Positions 34,445 through 43,512 are shown, numbered from the stretch's first letter. The stretch is DNA of 64,000 bases from JANNVZ01 sp046155615 (GCA_046155615.1 JBJXFP010000083.1:1-64000); one strand, 5' to 3'. Notes: generated from the sequence alone by a model not told the origin. Numbers and translations are program-made.

Positions 34445-35749
34445 TTACCGCAACCCATTCCACCTCACCTGCACCTCCTGTGGCGGGTTGAAGTAGCCAT
34501 AGGCAAGGTGCGGAAACTCTTCACGGATCTTTTGCATCACAGTGGCCACACCAATGCCTTCCTGCAATTCGGTGATACCTATTTTGCCTAAGTACCAGTC
34601 GGGGTCAATGTTGAAGTTGCGCCATTGTATCATGCTCAGGTCAGCATGTCGGATAAAGTGGCGCAGGGCCTGGTACTCCTCCTGCTGGTCTGTCATACCC
34701 GGAAAGGTGAAGTAGTTGATGCTGGCCCAGCCACCATAGCTGCGCACTATGCGTGCACTTTCCATGATGTCTTCAAACTGGTAGTTGTTGGGCAGGTAGT
34801 AGGCTTCGTATATGTGTTTGCGCGCACTGTTGGTGCTCACACGTATGGAGTTCAGGCCGGCCTTCATCAGTTCTTCCACGGCCTTTGGCTTGCTGCCGTT
34901 GGTATTCACATTGATGATGCCGCGCTGAGTTTTAGCTCTTATCCCTTTTATCACATCGCGTATCAGTTGCCACACCAGCAGTGGCTCACCCTCGCAGCCT
35001 TGTCCAAAACTCACAATGGGTCGGTCAGCAGTTTCAAGGTGCGGAATAGTGAATTCCAATATTTCATCCACAGTAGGAATGAAGGTGAGGCGGTCTTGTG
35101 GCGAAGTCAGTTCATGCTCTTGTGGCTGAAAAGAAATACAACCAAGGCAATTGCTGTTGCACGCAGGTGATACAGGAATGGGGCACTCCCAGCGGCCAAT
35201 GAAAAAATTGCGGGCGGCAGGGCATTCATAGCGCTTGCTGCAATTGTTGCCGAGGTGTTCTATCAGGCGGTTGCCTTCGTGTTTCAGCAATCGTTCATTG
35301 GTTATTTCTACTATCTGATCCTGATTGAAATTTTCAAGGTCTTGCCTTTCATCGGGATCTATACGCACTGCGGTGGTCCAGAACTTATCGTCTAACCAAC
35401 CCACCACAGTGTAGCAGAAGAGTGGGAGGGTAGGCGCATTCTCCTCCTCAGTGCCAAATGCAGCCATGTATAGTTGGGTGTAAGCCGGAGCATTGAGGGA
35501 GGCAACAGCCTGCATATCCTCGCGGATGTCCATTTCGCCCGTTTCCATGTTCAAGCCATACGGCCTGCGTCCGGGCAAGGTGAACAAATCACTGCCGGTA
35601 GGCAACTCGATAAAATCTTCTTTGGAAAGCGGATATACATTGTAACCGCTGCGGCCCACGGCCATGTAGCGCGTGTCTTCAAATATGTTTCCGTCTGCAT
35701 CAGCGAAAACCATGTAAGGCACTTGGCGTGGGTGAGCGAGGGATTTCAT
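34445..35749 (-). CDS. radical SAM protein
   Basis: 434 residues from ATG 35749 (a TTG one codon earlier opens the frame). The cluster motif C-x3-C-x2-C is CNSNCLGC at about residues 197-204, preceded by an N-terminal domain of about 190 residues rich in aromatic and acidic positions and followed by the SAM-barrel segments FGQGCEGEPLL and NVNTNGSKPKAVEELMKAGLNSIRVSTNS. Reaction unknown. A cysteine cluster gene follows upstream on the same strand, and a perfect inverted repeat sits between them. Confidence 0.88.
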   Translation of the reverse strand: MKSLAHPRQVPYMVFADADGNIFEDTRYMAVGRSGYNVYPLSKEDFIELPTGSDLFTLPGRRPYGLNMETGEMDIREDMQAVASLNAPAYTQLYMAAFGTEEENAPTLPLFCYTVVGWLDDKFWTTAVRIDPDERQDLENFNQDQIVEITNERLLKHEGNRLIEHLGNNCSKRYECPAARNFFIGRWECPIPVSPACNSNCLGCISFQPQEHELTSPQDRLTFIPTVDEILEFTIPHLETADRPIVSFGQGCEGEPLLVWQLIRDVIKGIRAKTQRGIINVNTNGSKPKAVEELMKAGLNSIRVSTNSARKHIYEAYYLPNNYQFEDIMESARIVRSYGGWASINYFTFPGMTDQQEEYQALRHFIRHADLSMIQWRNFNIDPDWYLGKIGITELQEGIGVATVMQKIREEFPHLAYGYFNPPQEVQVRWNGLR

Positions 35750-35766
35750 CAATGTGCTAATTTGGT

Positions 35767-35839
35767 AATTTGAAAATTTGAAAATGTAGCTGTCCTTGAC
35801 AAAATCAGAAGTGCCTTTCCATTTTCAAATTTTCAAATT
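35767..35839. repeat. perfect 20-bp inverted repeat, AT-rich
   Basis: The 20 bases at 35767-35786 (AATTTGAAAATTTGAAAATG) are the exact reverse complement of 35820-35839, separated by 33 bases. A further partial copy (ATTTTCAAATT) follows at about 35845. It lies between the YkgJ and radical SAM genes; as RNA it would form a long AU hairpin. Confidence 0.85.
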
Positions 35840-35848
35840 GACTCATTT

Positions 35849-36364
35849 TCAAATTCCTTTCTCCTTCATTATCGCCTCCAGGTTCTCCACCAACTTTAGC
35901 GTAGCCGGGCAGCGGGGCATGTTGGGGATAAAAACATCGCCCACCTGGTCGGTAAAATCTTTGCGGTGGAAGTGCGGGAACTCAGCACAGTCCATAGGGC
36001 GTATTTCATATATGGTACATAGCCCAGCCTTTTTGTTGAAATGCTGGCAGGGCGTTTTTACATTCATGATGTCGCCTGTTTTCTCTTCTGTGTAGAGGTA
36101 CTTATCGTAGTAGGCTTTGGCTGTCATGCCGAAGTGTTCGGCCACTCGCTTTATCTCGCTCTTCTTCCAGGTAGGTGTCATCTCAAGGCAGCAATGCCCG
36201 CATTTCACGCAGCTTATCTCCTGCCATGTTTTATCGGTGGCCTCCTTTACATCTTGCAGCAGGCCGCGTGGTTTTTTGCGTGCCAGTTTTTTCAGAAAAG
36301 TTCCGAGTGCCTTCTTCTTGGCATGTGCCCTTCGGGTGTAGTACTTGAGGTCTATTTTCTTCAT
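35849..36364 (-). CDS. YkgJ-family cysteine cluster protein
   Basis: 171 residues. The motif C-x2-C-x2-C-C (CVKCGHCC) near residues 52-59 is followed by further cysteines at CQHF, LCTIYEIRPMDC and MPRC, the arrangement of the YkgJ/Fe-S or zinc chelating family. A basic N-terminal helix (residues 1-35) precedes it. Probably a small Fe-S or zinc protein; role unknown. Same strand as the radical SAM gene 100 bases away. Confidence 0.85.
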   Translation of the reverse strand: MKKIDLKYYTRRAHAKKKALGTFLKKLARKKPRGLLQDVKEATDKTWQEISCVKCGHCCLEMTPTWKKSEIKRVAEHFGMTAKAYYDKYLYTEEKTGDIMNVKTPCQHFNKKAGLCTIYEIRPMDCAEFPHFHRKDFTDQVGDVFIPNMPRCPATLKLVENLEAIMKEKGI

Positions 36365-36483
36365 ACGGGCTGTTAGCTTTTGGCCTTTGGCTAAGTTGAA
36401 GTTAGAATGAAATATTATCTGGTTTGGAAGAGTGCCAATAACTAAGGGCTAACAGCCAAAAGCAAAAGTAAAGGCAAAAAAAT

Positions 36484-36584
36484 AAGAGCAAGCCCCTTCT
36501 ATCGCACCGCTACAACCATCTGCCTTTGCTGCCTTCCGGCCCTGGAGGATTGGACAGGAGCTGATCGTAGAAGACTTGCTCTTA
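36484..36584 (-). ncRNA. ffs: bacterial SRP RNA (4.5S-type)
   Basis: On the minus strand the conserved SRP Alu-less core reads CCAGGGCCGGAAGGCAGC with the GGAA tetraloop, followed by AAAGGCAGATGG. The ends AAGAGCAAG and CTTGCTCTT close a long hairpin of about 100 nucleotides, and a U-run (complement of 36477-36483) follows, so the RNA's own stem acts as its terminator. It binds Ffh to target membrane and exported proteins. A promoter fitting its 5' end lies just upstream. Confidence 0.95.
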
Positions 36585-36590
36585 AGGGGG

Positions 36591-36620
36591 CGAATCTAAT
36601 CGTGCGTTACAAAAAACAAA
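36591..36620 (-). promoter_or_regulatory. ffs: promoter of the SRP RNA
   Basis: Minus strand: TTTG (36617-36620), 18 bases, TAGATTCG (36591-36598), with the -7 element seven bases before the RNA 5' end at about 36584. The match to the Bacteroidota consensus and the distance support it. Confidence 0.65.
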
Positions 36621-36706
36621 ACGTTGAAAAGTGATCGTTTGGAAAAGCAGGATGGATGTAGTGTTCGGATAGATTTGGACGAAACCCCGCCAACCAATAA
36701 TCTGCA

Positions 36707-37240
36707 ATGAACAACATTCTTAAGCCTTCCATTCGATATGGACTCATACTGGCTGTAGTCAGCATTGTAGCAGGCACTTTGCTCACTTTGGTGGAGATGA
36801 ATCTGATGCTCATGGGCATTCTTTTTCTTGTGGTTGTTTTGGGTCCCATGGTATTCTGGGTATTGTTCGCCATCAGGGTGCGCAAGGCCAACAACAATAC
36901 CTTTAGTTATCAACAAGCGCTCCTTTCATTGGTCATAATTGCCTTCATCAGCATGTTTCTGGGCCAGGTGTGGAATACGGTGTATATAAAGTACATCAAC
37001 CCCGGCATGATAGAGCAAATGGCAGAGAAGACAGCCGAAGGGATGATAGAAATGGGCATGTCGGCAGACGATCCGCAGATAGAAGAAACAGTGCGCCAGA
37101 TAGAAGAGAGCAATGATATGGGGGTACAGTGGAGAAAGTTTATGTGGAACACAGTAGTAATGCTTGTGCTGTCTCTCATTATTGCAGCCATCATCAAAAA
37201 GCAGCCCGGGCAATCTGACAACTTAAATGCAGCGATGTAG
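36707..37240 (+). CDS. DUF4199 membrane protein
   Basis: 177 residues, four hydrophobic helices (about 10-30, 33-55, 70-90, 140-160) with an acidic helical stretch between helices three and four (MIEQMAEKTAEGMIEMGM). This is the usual DUF4199 layout. Function unknown; a second DUF4199 gene and a glycosyltransferase follow, an order seen in other Bacteroidota from memory. Confidence 0.85.
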   Translation: MNNILKPSIRYGLILAVVSIVAGTLLTLVEMNLMLMGILFLVVVLGPMVFWVLFAIRVRKANNNTFSYQQALLSLVIIAFISMFLGQVWNTVYIKYINPGMIEQMAEKTAEGMIEMGMSADDPQIEETVRQIEESNDMGVQWRKFMWNTVVMLVLSLIIAAIIKKQPGQSDNLNAAM

Positions 37241-37291
37241 GTTTTATTTGTTTTTGTAATTCAATCTTTAATCCTTAAATACATTTTCATT

Positions 37292-37801
37292 ATGAACAAA
37301 ACAGTTACGTATGGCCTTATCATAGGCGTAGTGGCAATTGCCGTTTCACTCATTCAGTATCAGGTTGCAGGACTTACCGGAGGCATTCTATGGTCTCTCA
37401 TAGGCTTCGTAGTTGGTATTGCACTCCATGTCATTTTTGCCAACAAGCTGAAGGCTGCCAATGGCGGTGTGGCCGGCTTTGGTAAAATGTTCGGATGGTT
37501 ATTTACCATGTCAGCCATTGCAGTGGTGTTGAGTGGCATTTTCACCATTGTGTATATATCTAGTGTAGGTGGTGATGTGGTGGATTCAGCCATGGATCAG
37601 GCTATGGAACAAAGCATGGGTGGTATGAGCGATGCTGAAGTTGAAGCAGCCGAAACCGCGCGCGAGGCTCTTTCAACTGCCGGCAGTGGCCTGATGATAG
37701 GCGCCATGATTTTGGGTCTAATTGGTGCTTTGGTTATCTACGCCATTATTGATTTGATACTGGCAGCTATACTCAAAAAAGAACCACCTGTAGCGAAGTA
37801 G
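37292..37801 (+). CDS. DUF4199 membrane protein
   Basis: 169 residues, four helices and a central methionine-rich acidic stretch (AMDQAMEQSMGGMSDAEVEAAETA). Paralogue of the preceding gene, with about the same helix spacing; tandem duplication likely. A strong terminator follows the stop. Confidence 0.85.
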   Translation: MNKTVTYGLIIGVVAIAVSLIQYQVAGLTGGILWSLIGFVVGIALHVIFANKLKAANGGVAGFGKMFGWLFTMSAIAVVLSGIFTIVYISSVGGDVVDSAMDQAMEQSMGGMSDAEVEAAETAREALSTAGSGLMIGAMILGLIGALVIYAIIDLILAAILKKEPPVAK

Positions 37802-37824
37802 CACAATGCTTTTCATAAAATCTC

Positions 37825-37854
37825 AAAAGGCTGCACCGTTGTGCAGCCTTTTTT
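37825..37854 (+). terminator. strong terminator 21 bp before the GT2 start
   Basis: AAAAGGCTGCAC (37825-37836), loop CGTT, GTGCAGCCTTTT (37841-37852) plus two more T: twelve perfect pairs. It ends the DUF4199 transcript. The next gene starts at 37876, leaving 21 bases without room for a normal promoter. Confidence 0.88.
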
Positions 37855-37875
37855 GTTGTTATTCGCACTTCATGT

Positions 37876-38832
37876 ATGAGTAAAGATATTTCCATAGTCA
37901 TTCCCCTGCTCAATGAGGAGGAGTCGCTCACCGAATTGCATGCATGGATAAAGCATGTGATGCATGAGCATCGGCTTACTTACGAAATCATTTTCATAGA
38001 TGATGGCTCCAGAGACAATTCGTGGAAAGTGATAGAAGCATTGCGGGCTGCTGATGAAAATGTGAGGGCCATCCGCTTCCAGCGCAACTATGGCAAGAGT
38101 GCCGCACTGCATGTTGGCTTCGAGGCCAGCCATGGCGAGGTAGTTTTCACCATGGATGCCGACCTGCAAGACTCGCCCGATGAGCTGCCCGAAATGCGCA
38201 GAATGATTTTGGAAGAAGACTATGATGTGGTGAGTGGCTGGAAGAAGAAACGCCACGATCCTATTTCTAAAACCATTCCCACCAAACTATACAACTGGGC
38301 CACGCGCAGAATGAGTGGCATCCGACTGCACGATTTCAACTGCGGTCTGAAGGCATATAGAAAAGACGTTGTGAAAAGCGTAGAGATTTTTGGCGAGATG
38401 CACCGTTACATCCCCGTGATGGCACATAGAGAGGGTTTCAAAAAAATAGGAGAAAAGGTGGTGGAGCACAGAGCAAGGAAATACGGCTATACCAAGTTTG
38501 GCTTGTCGCGCTTCATCAATGGACCTTTGGATTTGATGACCATCATGTTCATCTCACGCTTTGGCAAGCGACCCATGCATTTCTTCGGTGTATGGGGTGC
38601 GCTCATGTTCATCATTGGTTTTGGTTCGCTCTTATATATAGGTGTGGATAAATTGCTGCACCTCTATGTTTGGCAAACCAAGGCTCCACTGCTGGCAGAC
38701 TCTGCGCTCTTTTACATAGCGCTCACAGCCATGGTGCTGGGTACACAACTTTTTCTTGCAGGTTTCCTGGGCGAATTGGTATCGCGCAACAGCTCCACAC
38801 GCAATCATTACAAGGTGAAGCAAACTATCTGA
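37876..38832 (+). CDS. family 2 glycosyltransferase, membrane-anchored
   Basis: 318 residues. N-terminal GT2 domain: ISIVIPLLNEEESL, the DDGSRDNS motif, the DADLQDSPDE motif (DxD-type) and GLKAYRKDV; the C-terminus has two membrane helices (about 235-260 and 278-298). Resembles DPM1/GtrB-like enzymes that transfer a sugar from a nucleotide to polyprenyl phosphate. No dedicated promoter is visible between the preceding terminator and the start. Confidence 0.88.
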   Translation: MSKDISIVIPLLNEEESLTELHAWIKHVMHEHRLTYEIIFIDDGSRDNSWKVIEALRAADENVRAIRFQRNYGKSAALHVGFEASHGEVVFTMDADLQDSPDELPEMRRMILEEDYDVVSGWKKKRHDPISKTIPTKLYNWATRRMSGIRLHDFNCGLKAYRKDVVKSVEIFGEMHRYIPVMAHREGFKKIGEKVVEHRARKYGYTKFGLSRFINGPLDLMTIMFISRFGKRPMHFFGVWGALMFIIGFGSLLYIGVDKLLHLYVWQTKAPLLADSALFYIALTAMVLGTQLFLAGFLGELVSRNSSTRNHYKVKQTI

Positions 38833-38844
38833 TCAGGATTGTTT

Positions 38845-40398
38845 CTATTTCTGTACTTCAATCACCACACCACACAGTGCATTTTTTTTAAAGTCAACAC
38901 TGATGTTCGCTGTGCTTTTCGCCTGTAAGCTGACTCCACGGTTGTCCACCAATGTGCTCAGCTTTTCGTCATAGTTGTTACCCGCTGCGGCTGATAGTTT
39001 TTTCGCAAAGTCGTCATAGTCTAATGCCTCTTTGCTCACCACTATAGCGAAGTAGTCCACCTGTCCTTTGTCGTCAGGATAAAAACTGTGGTCGCGCGGA
39101 AAGAGGCGCGTACCTGTAATGCCGCAATAAGGCGAGTGCTTGGCAGTGTATGGAAACAGCACATACGAACTGCCATCAGTCTCCTGTCCGAATATGTACA
39201 CGTAGCATTCAAGATTGTTTGTTATCTGTAGTTTGAATTCTTCATTCACCGTCATTTTTCGGCTTGTAGCAAATGTGGATTTACCAATTTGCTCAAGTGG
39301 AAGATTTTGGTCATTGGCATTGAGCACAATGCCGAACTGCACATTGAGCACATTGGTTTGCGGAGCGCTTGCATCACCGGCAGGGTGTATGCCATAGGCC
39401 TCGCGGCAAAAGTGTTCGAAGTCGTCATAGCTTACCCATGCCACACCTTTCACGCCCCACTCTTCGCCCCACGAATTCATTATCTGAAAGCCACCCATGT
39501 CACGCGCAAATTTGAAATCATCATACCCAATCACACACATGGCATGGCCTCCAAATCCCATCATGCTGTAGTCACTTCTTTCGGGCTTCCATAGTTCTTT
39601 GCCCATCATGTTTTGCATGAATGAGCCGCCTACAATCATACCTATCACCACCGGTGCGCCTTGCGCAATGTTTTGTTTTATGGCCAGCATGTTCACCACT
39701 TTGGCATCTGTTCCATCGCGCCCTCCACTCAAGCGCTCATAGCCGTCTATTTTGAAATCTTCCGCCTTGCGCAGCGCCATATCGGTGGGCTTGCGGTTGC
39801 AGTCATTTTCATCGTAGCTCATTTCGCTCCATGGAGCCAACCCTCGGTTGTGCATCACCTTCATGGCTTCGGGCAGGTAAGCTCCCTGGCATCCTTCTAA
39901 TTTTATCTGGTTGTAAAGAAATGCAGGTGAAAATGTGCTGGAGTTTGGCTCAGTGCCACTCTCCCGCGTTTGCATGATGCTGCGCGCAGCATAGGCCGAT
40001 GCCCATGCCACGCATGAGCCTTGCTGACCCTGATTTCTGCGACTTGGTGCATACTTCAGCAACGAGTATTCTTCAGGCAATGGATTGCGCTTGTTGTCTG
40101 CCAGTGGTTCATAGATGGAAGTGCTCTTGTACTTTTCAATATCTAATACAGCACCTGTTGCAAGGGCGTTCTCACTATGCGCAACGGAAGAAGCATCGCT
40201 CCCGCAACCGCGGCTGTGGAGCATATAAGCACCGGCTATCACCGCTATGATGAGCAGCATTTTTGGATTGCGGCCAAACAAACCAAGCAGCAGTGGAATG
40301 AACTGCATGAGTCCGCCACCACCCCCGCCTCCTCCCGGGCCTGAAGGGCGTGGGCTGTATGAACCTTGATTTTGATCGGGTCTTATTCTTATGGGCAT
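38845..40398 (-). CDS. membrane-tethered papain-like (C1) protease with DUF4384 domain
   Basis: 517 residues. Basic, proline-rich start, a run of eight glycines (22-29), then one transmembrane helix (about 45-60), so the protease domain faces the periplasm. Catalytic residues: Cys129 (QGSCVAWASAY), His285 (GGHAMCVIGYDD), Asn308 (MNSWGEEWG). From about residue 365 to 430 lies a DUF4384-like domain (CYVYIFGQETDGSSYVLFPY). No signal peptide. Followed on the same strand by the NlpC/P60 gene upstream. Confidence 0.9.
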   Translation of the reverse strand: MPIRIRPDQNQGSYSPRPSGPGGGGGGGGLMQFIPLLLGLFGRNPKMLLIIAVIAGAYMLHSRGCGSDASSVAHSENALATGAVLDIEKYKSTSIYEPLADNKRNPLPEEYSLLKYAPSRRNQGQQGSCVAWASAYAARSIMQTRESGTEPNSSTFSPAFLYNQIKLEGCQGAYLPEAMKVMHNRGLAPWSEMSYDENDCNRKPTDMALRKAEDFKIDGYERLSGGRDGTDAKVVNMLAIKQNIAQGAPVVIGMIVGGSFMQNMMGKELWKPERSDYSMMGFGGHAMCVIGYDDFKFARDMGGFQIMNSWGEEWGVKGVAWVSYDDFEHFCREAYGIHPAGDASAPQTNVLNVQFGIVLNANDQNLPLEQIGKSTFATSRKMTVNEEFKLQITNNLECYVYIFGQETDGSSYVLFPYTAKHSPYCGITGTRLFPRDHSFYPDDKGQVDYFAIVVSKEALDYDDFAKKLSAAAGNNYDEKLSTLVDNRGVSLQAKSTANISVDFKKNALCGVVIEVQK

Positions 40399-40440
40399 AG
40401 TGGTTGGTTTTTTTAGAAAATGATATAAGTAAATTGATAG

Positions 40441-41136
40441 TCAGAAGCGCTTGATAACTCTGAGTGGATGAGTGTATGTCTTCGACACTTTGTCAAATAT
40501 GCCTTGATGATCAAGCATATCCTTACGCACACTGCCCGATGCGTGTATCACTTGGTGGCTGCCATCGTCAGCTCGTTTCACTATGATGGCAACATGCGTG
40601 ATGCGTCCATCTGCATTGTCAAAGAATGCAAGGTCGCCCGGCTGAGCTTCGTCAATAAAAGATATCGTAATGCCACACTCAGCTTGTTGCCATGCATCGC
40701 GAGGCAGCGATTTGCCTGCGGTACGAAAAACTATTTGAGTAAGTCCACTGCAATCAATACCCATAAATGTGCGGCCACCCCAGAGGTAAGGCGTGCTCAT
40801 GAACATTTCAGCAGTTTCAATCAGTTCAAGCGGATTGGAATCAAACGGCAGTTGAGTATATGCTCCGCAGGGTGCTATGTAACCGTCATCTTTCTCATGA
40901 AAAAAACTTGTTACAAGGCGCAAATTTTCGTGTACTTGTGCCACTTCAATTTGCTTGCGATCCACCCAGCCTTGATAAGAGTCATGAGTAAGCTGAATCA
41001 TACACCACTTGTCTTTTTCAGCCAGCAGCTCAGCGGTTTCACCCATCAGCATTTGATTCACCATTTCCGATTTGTGGTTTGGCTCTGCGCGCATGGCAAT
41101 GGCAGCAAGGGGTGTAGTGTATAGTGTTTTAAGCAT
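40441..41136 (-). CDS. SH3-NlpC/P60 peptidoglycan hydrolase
   Basis: 231 residues. N-terminal SH3b-like domain (about 10-65, SEMVNQMLMGETAEL...GWVDRKQI), then NlpC/P60 with Cys129 (GIDCSGL), His181 (THVAIIV) and His198 (VIHASG). Probably cleaves gamma-D-glutamyl bonds of peptidoglycan peptides. No clear signal peptide, so it may be cytoplasmic (recycling) or use another route. Upstream of the C1 protease on the same strand. Confidence 0.9.
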   Translation of the reverse strand: MLKTLYTTPLAAIAMRAEPNHKSEMVNQMLMGETAELLAEKDKWCMIQLTHDSYQGWVDRKQIEVAQVHENLRLVTSFFHEKDDGYIAPCGAYTQLPFDSNPLELIETAEMFMSTPYLWGGRTFMGIDCSGLTQIVFRTAGKSLPRDAWQQAECGITISFIDEAQPGDLAFFDNADGRITHVAIIVKRADDGSHQVIHASGSVRKDMLDHQGIFDKVSKTYTHPLRVIKRF

Positions 41137-41207
41137 GTATTATTTTTTACTTCAACGAATGCATTGCATAAGGAAGACGAAAAGTAATTGAAATCATGAA
41201 ATAGATG

Positions 41208-41807
41208 CTATTGCCTCCGTTGTGAAATGCGCACTTCAGTGGCTCCATAGCCATACTCATTGTATGGCCCATCCATGAAGGTGCAGTGCGGATAGTACTG
41301 GTGCAACATCTTTCTTATCTCAGCGCGAAGCACACCCTGACCAATGCCATGTATGTAAACCACACGAGGAATTTTTTTTAGTTCAGCATTTTTCAGTGTG
41401 CGTTCAAAATGTTCCAGTTGTATCTGAATTATTTCTCCATTGCTCAGGTGGTTGTGCCGCTCAAGCAGTTCGTGAATGTGCAGATCCACTTCCATGCTTT
41501 CACCTTTGCGCTTCACATTGGTGGCCTCTCTGTTTTTGTAAAGCACTTTGAATTGTTCCGTGGCTTTGCGCTGCACATCAGGATCCAGATTGCGCTCCAC
41601 CACATCTATTATGTCTGGCTGCGATGCGCTGTACTTGTCATATTCCTTCACGCGGTCGCCTACGGGCACCAACTCACCTGCAGCATGCTCATAAGTAAAT
41701 CCATCACGGTCGCGCACCTGCACCAGGCCACTATCAGCGAAGCCGGTCACGATGCCTTCGCCCTCATCATTCAGAAATTTTACACGGTCACCAATAGCTA
41801 ATTGCAT
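41208..41807 (-). CDS. DUF2027-Smr domain protein
   Basis: 199 residues. N-terminal KOW-like beta region (GDRVKFLNDEGEGIVTGF), then a middle helical part, and a C-terminal Smr domain with DLHIHEL and VVYIHGIGQGVLRAEIRKML (the HGxGxG motif). Smr domains nick or bind nucleic acids; DUF2027 proteins of Bacteroidota have this layout. Cytoplasmic. Role unknown. Confidence 0.88.
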   Translation of the reverse strand: MQLAIGDRVKFLNDEGEGIVTGFADSGLVQVRDRDGFTYEHAAGELVPVGDRVKEYDKYSASQPDIIDVVERNLDPDVQRKATEQFKVLYKNREATNVKRKGESMEVDLHIHELLERHNHLSNGEIIQIQLEHFERTLKNAELKKIPRVVYIHGIGQGVLRAEIRKMLHQYYPHCTFMDGPYNEYGYGATEVRISQRRQ

Positions 41808-41937
41808 GAAGGCGAAAGTAAAAATGTTAGCTATGAATCATGAGTTTACCTGAAACCTTCAAACTGAAAACATCACCGCGTAACCTCGCTGATTTATATT
41901 TCGCACGGCTAACCTACTTTACTATTCTAGATAAACC

Positions 41938-43512
41938 ATGTTCCAACGTACAGCACTTTGGTGCACTCTGATGTTCTTCTTGCTTACCTCGTTCGATGCA
42001 GGAATGAGTGCAGCGCCTGTCAAAAAGAAAGACCAGAAGAATGCGGCTACTACCAAATTGGACGCTATGTTCAAGAAGGCTATTGCTGACTTCAATGTAC
42101 CCGGCATGGCGGTGGCAATAGTTAAGGATGGCAAAACTATTTTCAGTAAAGGTTATGGAGTGAAGCACGCGGTGACTAAAGAAAAAGTTGACGACCACAC
42201 CCTTTTTGCGATAGCCAGTAATACCAAGGCCTTTACCTCGGCCGCATTAGCCATGCTAGTAGATGCAGGCAAGCTGAAATGGACTGATAAGGTGCGTGAC
42301 TATCTGCCATACTTCAAACTCTATTCACCTTATGTAACGGATGAAATGACTATAGCTGATTTGCTCTGTCACCGCAGTGGGTTGGCTACATTCAGTGGCG
42401 ATTTGCTTTGGTATGGTACTATACACTCGCGCGAGGAGGTGATCAGGCGGGCGCGCTTTCTTGAACCAATCATGGGTTTTCGCGAGGGCTATGGATATAG
42501 CAACATCATGTTTCTGGCAGCAGGCGAAATAGTTGCAAAAGTGAGTGGTGTCAGTTGGGATGCATTTATCAAACAGAAATTCTTTGTACCGCTGGGTATG
42601 AGCAGCAGTACAACCAGTATTCGCGAATTCCGCAGCGATGGCAACATTGCTACCCCGCACAACGAGGTGAATGGAGTGAACATTCCTATAGAATGGGTTA
42701 ACTGGGATAACATAGGCCCTGCGGGTAGTATCAACTCATGCGTGAGTGATATGACGTGGTGGCTGCAGCTGCAACTGGGCCATGGTACATTGGGAGAACA
42801 AAACTTTTGGAATGAAGCACGTACCTGGGAGATGTGGGAAAATATGACACCCAGACCGGTGAGCAAATGGCAAATGGATCACATGCCTACGCGCCACTTC
42901 AATGGCTATGGCCTGGGCTGGGAGCTGATGGAGTACGAAGGCTACAAAGTGGTGAGCCATGGTGGCGGCTATGACGGCATGATTAGCAAAACAGTGTTGG
43001 TGCCTGAACTGAATCTTGGCTTTGTAATACTCACCAACAACATCAGTTCATTGCCATCGTGCCTCACCTTCGAGGTGCTCGATGAAATGCTTGGTGTGAA
43101 GGAGCAACAAGACTGGCTCGCTATGTTTTTGCAATTCAAAAAGGATGATGAAGTAGGAGTAAAACGTGCTGAAGTGGACGATGAGGCGAATCGTGTACGC
43201 ACTTCCAAACCTTCTCTAGCGCTTGACGACTACTGCGGCACTTACCATTGCGAGATGTATGGTGACGTGGTGATAAGCCACGAGGAAAAAGAAAACCTGA
43301 AAATCGACTTCAAACCAACTGCACTATTCAAAGGCACTTTGATTCACTGGCACTTCGACACTTTTCAGTTGAGCTGGTCCACACAGATGATGCTGCCCAA
43401 AGGCAAGGCCTCGTTTGTGGTTGGAGCTGATGGCAAAGTGAGCGAATTGAAGGTAGTAGTTGAAAATCCGGACTTCGACTTTACCGAATTGAAACTTATG
43501 AAGAAGAGTTGA
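41938..43512 (+). CDS. beta-lactamase-fold serine hydrolase with DUF3471-like C-terminus
   Basis: 524 residues. Signal peptide (1-25). Serine-x-x-lysine is SNTK (Ser94, Lys97), the second motif YSN is 187-189 (EGYGYSNI), and the HGG-type motif is SHGGGYDG near residue 340. The C-terminal ~100 residues look like DUF3471 (DDYCGTYHCEMYGD). Class C beta-lactamase/esterase/D-aminopeptidase family; periplasmic or surface. Substrate open. Confidence 0.9.
   Translation: MFQRTALWCTLMFFLLTSFDAGMSAAPVKKKDQKNAATTKLDAMFKKAIADFNVPGMAVAIVKDGKTIFSKGYGVKHAVTKEKVDDHTLFAIASNTKAFTSAALAMLVDAGKLKWTDKVRDYLPYFKLYSPYVTDEMTIADLLCHRSGLATFSGDLLWYGTIHSREEVIRRARFLEPIMGFREGYGYSNIMFLAAGEIVAKVSGVSWDAFIKQKFFVPLGMSSSTTSIREFRSDGNIATPHNEVNGVNIPIEWVNWDNIGPAGSINSCVSDMTWWLQLQLGHGTLGEQNFWNEARTWEMWENMTPRPVSKWQMDHMPTRHFNGYGLGWELMEYEGYKVVSHGGGYDGMISKTVLVPELNLGFVILTNNISSLPSCLTFEVLDEMLGVKEQQDWLAMFLQFKKDDEVGVKRAEVDDEANRVRTSKPSLALDDYCGTYHCEMYGDVVISHEEKENLKIDFKPTALFKGTLIHWHFDTFQLSWSTQMMLPKGKASFVVGADGKVSELKVVVENPDFDFTELKLMKKS

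Noticed and set aside
36367..36466. GGCTGTTAGCTTTTGGC-like segments on both sides of the 36.4 kb gap
   Set aside because: They share short blocks (GCTGTTAGC, CTTTTGGC) but in different order; no clean inverted or direct repeat can be drawn.
40468..41124. 218-aa open frame on the plus strand
   Set aside because: Antisense to the NlpC/P60 gene, which has all catalytic residues.
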